DNA of 64,000 nt from Planctomycetota bacterium (lineage in GTDB: Bacteria; Planctomycetota; UBA1135; GCA-002686595). Under the pieces are notes generated by a model. It was not told where the DNA came from. It was given only the letters and a program-made list of their open reading frames with translations, and made no database searches. Of the stretch, positions 61,741 to 64,000 are shown piece after piece. Numbering within the stretch: position 1 is the first letter of the stretch; each line of letters opens with the position of its first letter. A program made the position numbers and the translations under genes. The DNA is taken from contig JAKVCD010000002.1 of the NCBI GenBank assembly GCA_022446815.1, forward strand, positions 1 to 64,000. Direction: 5' to 3'.

Positions 61741-62886
61741 ATGGCTAAGAAAGGCAAGGTCTTGAACAACTTGGGGCGGCCCAAGCTGCTGCGGAAAGAG
61801 ATCCCCGCAGGCGAGGCGCTGGTCGGCGTCGGCCTGCTCCTGTGCCTCGCTGGCATGGGCGTGTGGCTGAAGGAGCAGCGGACGAACTACGATCCTGGCG
61901 AGCGCGACATCGATACGGCCCTGCTGGTTGAGCAGTCCGTCGAGGACAACCTCTATCGCATCCCCCTGAAGCGCTGGAGGGATCCCAGCCTCGGTGGTGG
62001 TGAGGCGGCGCCTCTTGATGTCGGACCGTTCTCCACAGACATCCTCGTCGGTGGATGGACCTCGCCGTCGACGCCTAAGACCTTCGTGCCAGACACCCTC
62101 TACGAGAAGATCAACGGGCAGGCTGAGCAGTATCTGAAGTTCGGCTTTGAGGACCTCACCGTGATCGAGTTCGAGCACCCCGAGGTCGGCTGCGCGGTGG
62201 ACGTCTTCCTCTATGACCAGGGCAGCTTCGAAGGCAGCTTAGGGGTCTACGGGAACCAGCGCGGCGAGCGAGATGTGGCCGTGCTTGAGGAGGTCCGCTA
62301 CTCCCCACATGCCATGGGCGCGATCGGGATGTGCGGAGAGATCTTCTTCCACGTGACAGGGGACTCCGCTGTGCCCGCTGTCGAGGAGATGACTCAGCGC
62401 GTCGTCTCTGCGCTCGCGCAGAGCAGCGACGAAGACGTCATCCCGCCAGGCTTTCAGCGCCTGAATGAGGACCTCGGGGTACCTTTCGCGCAGATCGCAT
62501 ACCAGCCGGTCAACGTCTTCCAGTATCGCTTCGCTGAGCGCTTCTGGTTCGGGCGGCCGGACGAGAGCTCGGACGAGCGGCTCTTTATCCACGAGGCGGA
62601 GTCGGCTGAGGCTGCAGCTGGGCTCTTCGAGAGGCTCTACGAAGAGCTCCTGGCGGACTACAAAGCGCTCCCTACAGAGGACGGAGAGATCTTGTTGCAG
62701 CACAACTTCCTCGAGACCTACTTCTGCCTCATGCAGGACGGGGAGATGGTCTTTGGGGTAGAGCGGGCCTCCGGGCGTGAGGACGCAGCGCTCGCTATGG
62801 CGCGATTGCAGCAGAGCCTCAATGGGGAGGAGCTAGGAGGAGAGGGCGGCGGCTACTATGCCGATGAGTATGGGGGTGAGTACTAG
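61741..62886 (+). CDS. DUF6599-like membrane-anchored protein
   Basis: A 381-residue protein from the ATG at 61741 (MAKKGKVLNNL). One TM segment at ~24-44 (ALVGVGLLLCLAGMGVWL) anchors a large extracytoplasmic part. Visible blocks are LYEKINGQAEQYLKFGFEDLTVIEF, then a repeat-like second half with FAERFWFGRP. The tail is Gly/Tyr-rich (GGYYADEYGGEY). The INGxAExYLxFGF block is what I recall of DUF6599, often beside DUF362 iron-sulfur-linked proteins. It directly abuts the DUF362 gene with no gap, so they form an operon. Confidence 0.72.
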   Translation: MAKKGKVLNNLGRPKLLRKEIPAGEALVGVGLLLCLAGMGVWLKEQRTNYDPGERDIDTALLVEQSVEDNLYRIPLKRWRDPSLGGGEAAPLDVGPFSTDILVGGWTSPSTPKTFVPDTLYEKINGQAEQYLKFGFEDLTVIEFEHPEVGCAVDVFLYDQGSFEGSLGVYGNQRGERDVAVLEEVRYSPHAMGAIGMCGEIFFHVTGDSAVPAVEEMTQRVVSALAQSSDEDVIPPGFQRLNEDLGVPFAQIAYQPVNVFQYRFAERFWFGRPDESSDERLFIHEAESAEAAAGLFERLYEELLADYKALPTEDGEILLQHNFLETYFCLMQDGEMVFGVERASGREDAALAMARLQQSLNGEELGGEGGGYYADEYGGEY

Positions 62887-63981
62887 ATGACCGACCCCAA
62901 AGATGCGCGTACAGAGGACGCAGATGAGCGCCCGCTCCTAGAGAACGGGAAGCCCGTGCAGAGGCCTGACTATGAGAAGGGCGCGATGGGGCGTCGCAGC
63001 TTCCTGGGCAAGATCGGGGCCGCGACGGGCATCCTTGGCGCCGCGAGCTACATCTCAAAGGCCCCCGAGGATTGGCCGCTCTCTATGCGGGATGACTCTG
63101 GTCTGCGCAGCGAGCCGAAGGTTACCCCGATCCGCCTGAATGACTACAGGATTGAGAAGTCAGCGGCAGCGAGCGCTGACGTTGGGATCGGACGCGGCGG
63201 AACTCCCAAGCAGATGCTGCGTAAGGCCCTCGACGGCATCGGCGGGATCGAACGCTACATCAGCCCCGGGGACATCGTGCTGGTGAAGCCGAACGTAGCC
63301 TTCGACAGGGCGCCGGCGCTCGGCGCGACGAGCCAGCCGGAGCTCATCGAGGAGCTCGTGAACATGCTCCTAGTCGACTGCCGCGCGCAAGAGGTGCGAG
63401 TTGCAGACAACCCCATCGAGTCGCCGGCAGACTGCTTTATGAAGACCGGCTTGCGGGCCGCATCTGAGCGCGCTGGTGGTCGTGTCTATTTGCCGGACTC
63501 CAACGCCTTCAAGATGCTCAACACTCCCGGCGCGAAGCTGATCGAGGAGTGGTGGTTCTTCCACAGGCCGTTCACCAACGTGGACAAGGTCATCGGCGTG
63601 GCGCCGGTGAAGGATCACAACCTCTGCTACGCATCCATGGGGATCAAGAACTGGTACGGCCTGCTGGGCGGTCGTCGGAGTCAGTTCCACCAAGACATCC
63701 ACGAGATCGTCTCTGACCTCTCGATCATGATCCGGCCGACGCTGACGATCCTTGACGGCACCAAGATCCTGATGGAGAACGGCCCGACCGGCGGCGACCC
63801 CTCAAATGTTGTGACGGGAGACGTGGTCATGGCGGCGCTCGACGCTGTCGCGCAAGACGCCTGGGCCTTTGAGCACCTCCTGCGTAGAGACCCGAACGAC
63901 CTGCCGGAGTACCTCCACAAGTCGGAGGAGAAGGGGAGCGGGCGTGTCGACTACAGCGGCAGGATCAAGGAGATCCTCTGA
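62887..63981 (+). CDS. Tat-exported DUF362 protein
   Basis: A 364-residue protein with a twin-arginine signal, GRRSFLGK (35-42), followed by GAATGILGAASYI. The DUF362 core is recognised by DIVLVKPNVAFDRAPALGATSQPELI, a strand EVRVADNP, VDKVIGVAPVKDHNLCYASMGIKNWYGLLGG, and TILDGTKILMENGPTGGD. Tat export implies folding in the cytoplasm, perhaps around a cofactor. The family's function is not established. Its stop overlaps the next start (TGATG), indicating a coupled third gene. Confidence 0.86.
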   Translation: MTDPKDARTEDADERPLLENGKPVQRPDYEKGAMGRRSFLGKIGAATGILGAASYISKAPEDWPLSMRDDSGLRSEPKVTPIRLNDYRIEKSAAASADVGIGRGGTPKQMLRKALDGIGGIERYISPGDIVLVKPNVAFDRAPALGATSQPELIEELVNMLLVDCRAQEVRVADNPIESPADCFMKTGLRAASERAGGRVYLPDSNAFKMLNTPGAKLIEEWWFFHRPFTNVDKVIGVAPVKDHNLCYASMGIKNWYGLLGGRRSQFHQDIHEIVSDLSIMIRPTLTILDGTKILMENGPTGGDPSNVVTGDVVMAALDAVAQDAWAFEHLLRRDPNDLPEYLHKSEEKGSGRVDYSGRIKEIL

Positions 63982-64000
63982 TGTCTGGTCGCACGCCTGT
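63981..64000 (+). CDS. Start of next gene in the DUF362 operon (partial)
   Basis: An ATG inside the TGATG overlap opens a frame reading MSGRTP up to the window edge. Genes after DUF362 often encode 4Fe-4S proteins, but nothing here shows that. Confidence 0.5.

Overview
The window looks like a chromosome segment of a Gram-negative, probably marine bacterium, most likely a planctomycete. Three secreted proteins (47611-49077, 54950-57415, 58256-60817) share an extracellular domain with PFGxGxxC and W-x-F/Y-Q-x-W-Y/F-R-D-P motifs. One of them opens with a Cys-rich 'CPCGND...GCGN' leader that I know mainly from secreted planctomycete proteins. Lipoproteins, TolC, periplasmic adaptors and a beta-barrel protein fit an outer membrane. 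The taxonomic call is inference; there is no rRNA or other marker gene here. I saw no tRNA, rRNA, CRISPR array, insertion sequence or phage integration module, and no gap over 300 bases is unexplained.

Region 1 (1-26139) is the 3' part of one giant gene, open from the first base, giving at least 8712 residues. It encodes a secreted or surface RTX-type calcium-binding protein. The first ~18 kb mixes beta-rich modules with two kinds of recurring domain. The last ~7.3 kb is a regular array of about 38 composite units of ~62 residues. A rho-independent terminator follows the gene.

Region 2 (26333-36710) is an accessory cassette. It holds two small DUF3467 proteins, a GAF-TM-HlyD adaptor fusion, a PqqD-like/M50 metalloprotease/lipoyl fusion, a SecA-like protein with all ATPase motifs eroded, a second adaptor, a GT4 glycosyltransferase and, convergent, a TolC-family channel. 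No ABC exporter is present. I infer an unconventional export, maturation and possibly glycosylation system for the giant protein. This is the most unusual system in the window.

Region 3 (36859-49077) holds two related pairs of a YtkA/FixH-like lipoprotein and a di-heme peroxidase. One pair sits on the minus strand in an operon with an NHL-repeat protein, the other on the plus strand beside a YHYH-domain protein. Between them lie a discoidin/alpha-toroid protein, a TIM-barrel epimerase-like protein, an SDR lacking Tyr/Lys catalytic residues, a sulfotransferase and a PDZ-like remnant.

Region 4 (49143-64000) carries a beta-barrel protein and a VolA-like surface lipase, a chalcone-isomerase-fold protein with a long-chain acyl-CoA ligase, a secreted alpha/beta hydrolase, and a 31-residue Lys/Cys-rich protein behind a Fur-box-like palindrome. 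It also has an LVIVD/choice-of-anchor-B protein, a DUF1801 pseudogene with three in-frame stops, a DUF3817 membrane protein, and a DUF6599-DUF362 operon running off the right edge.
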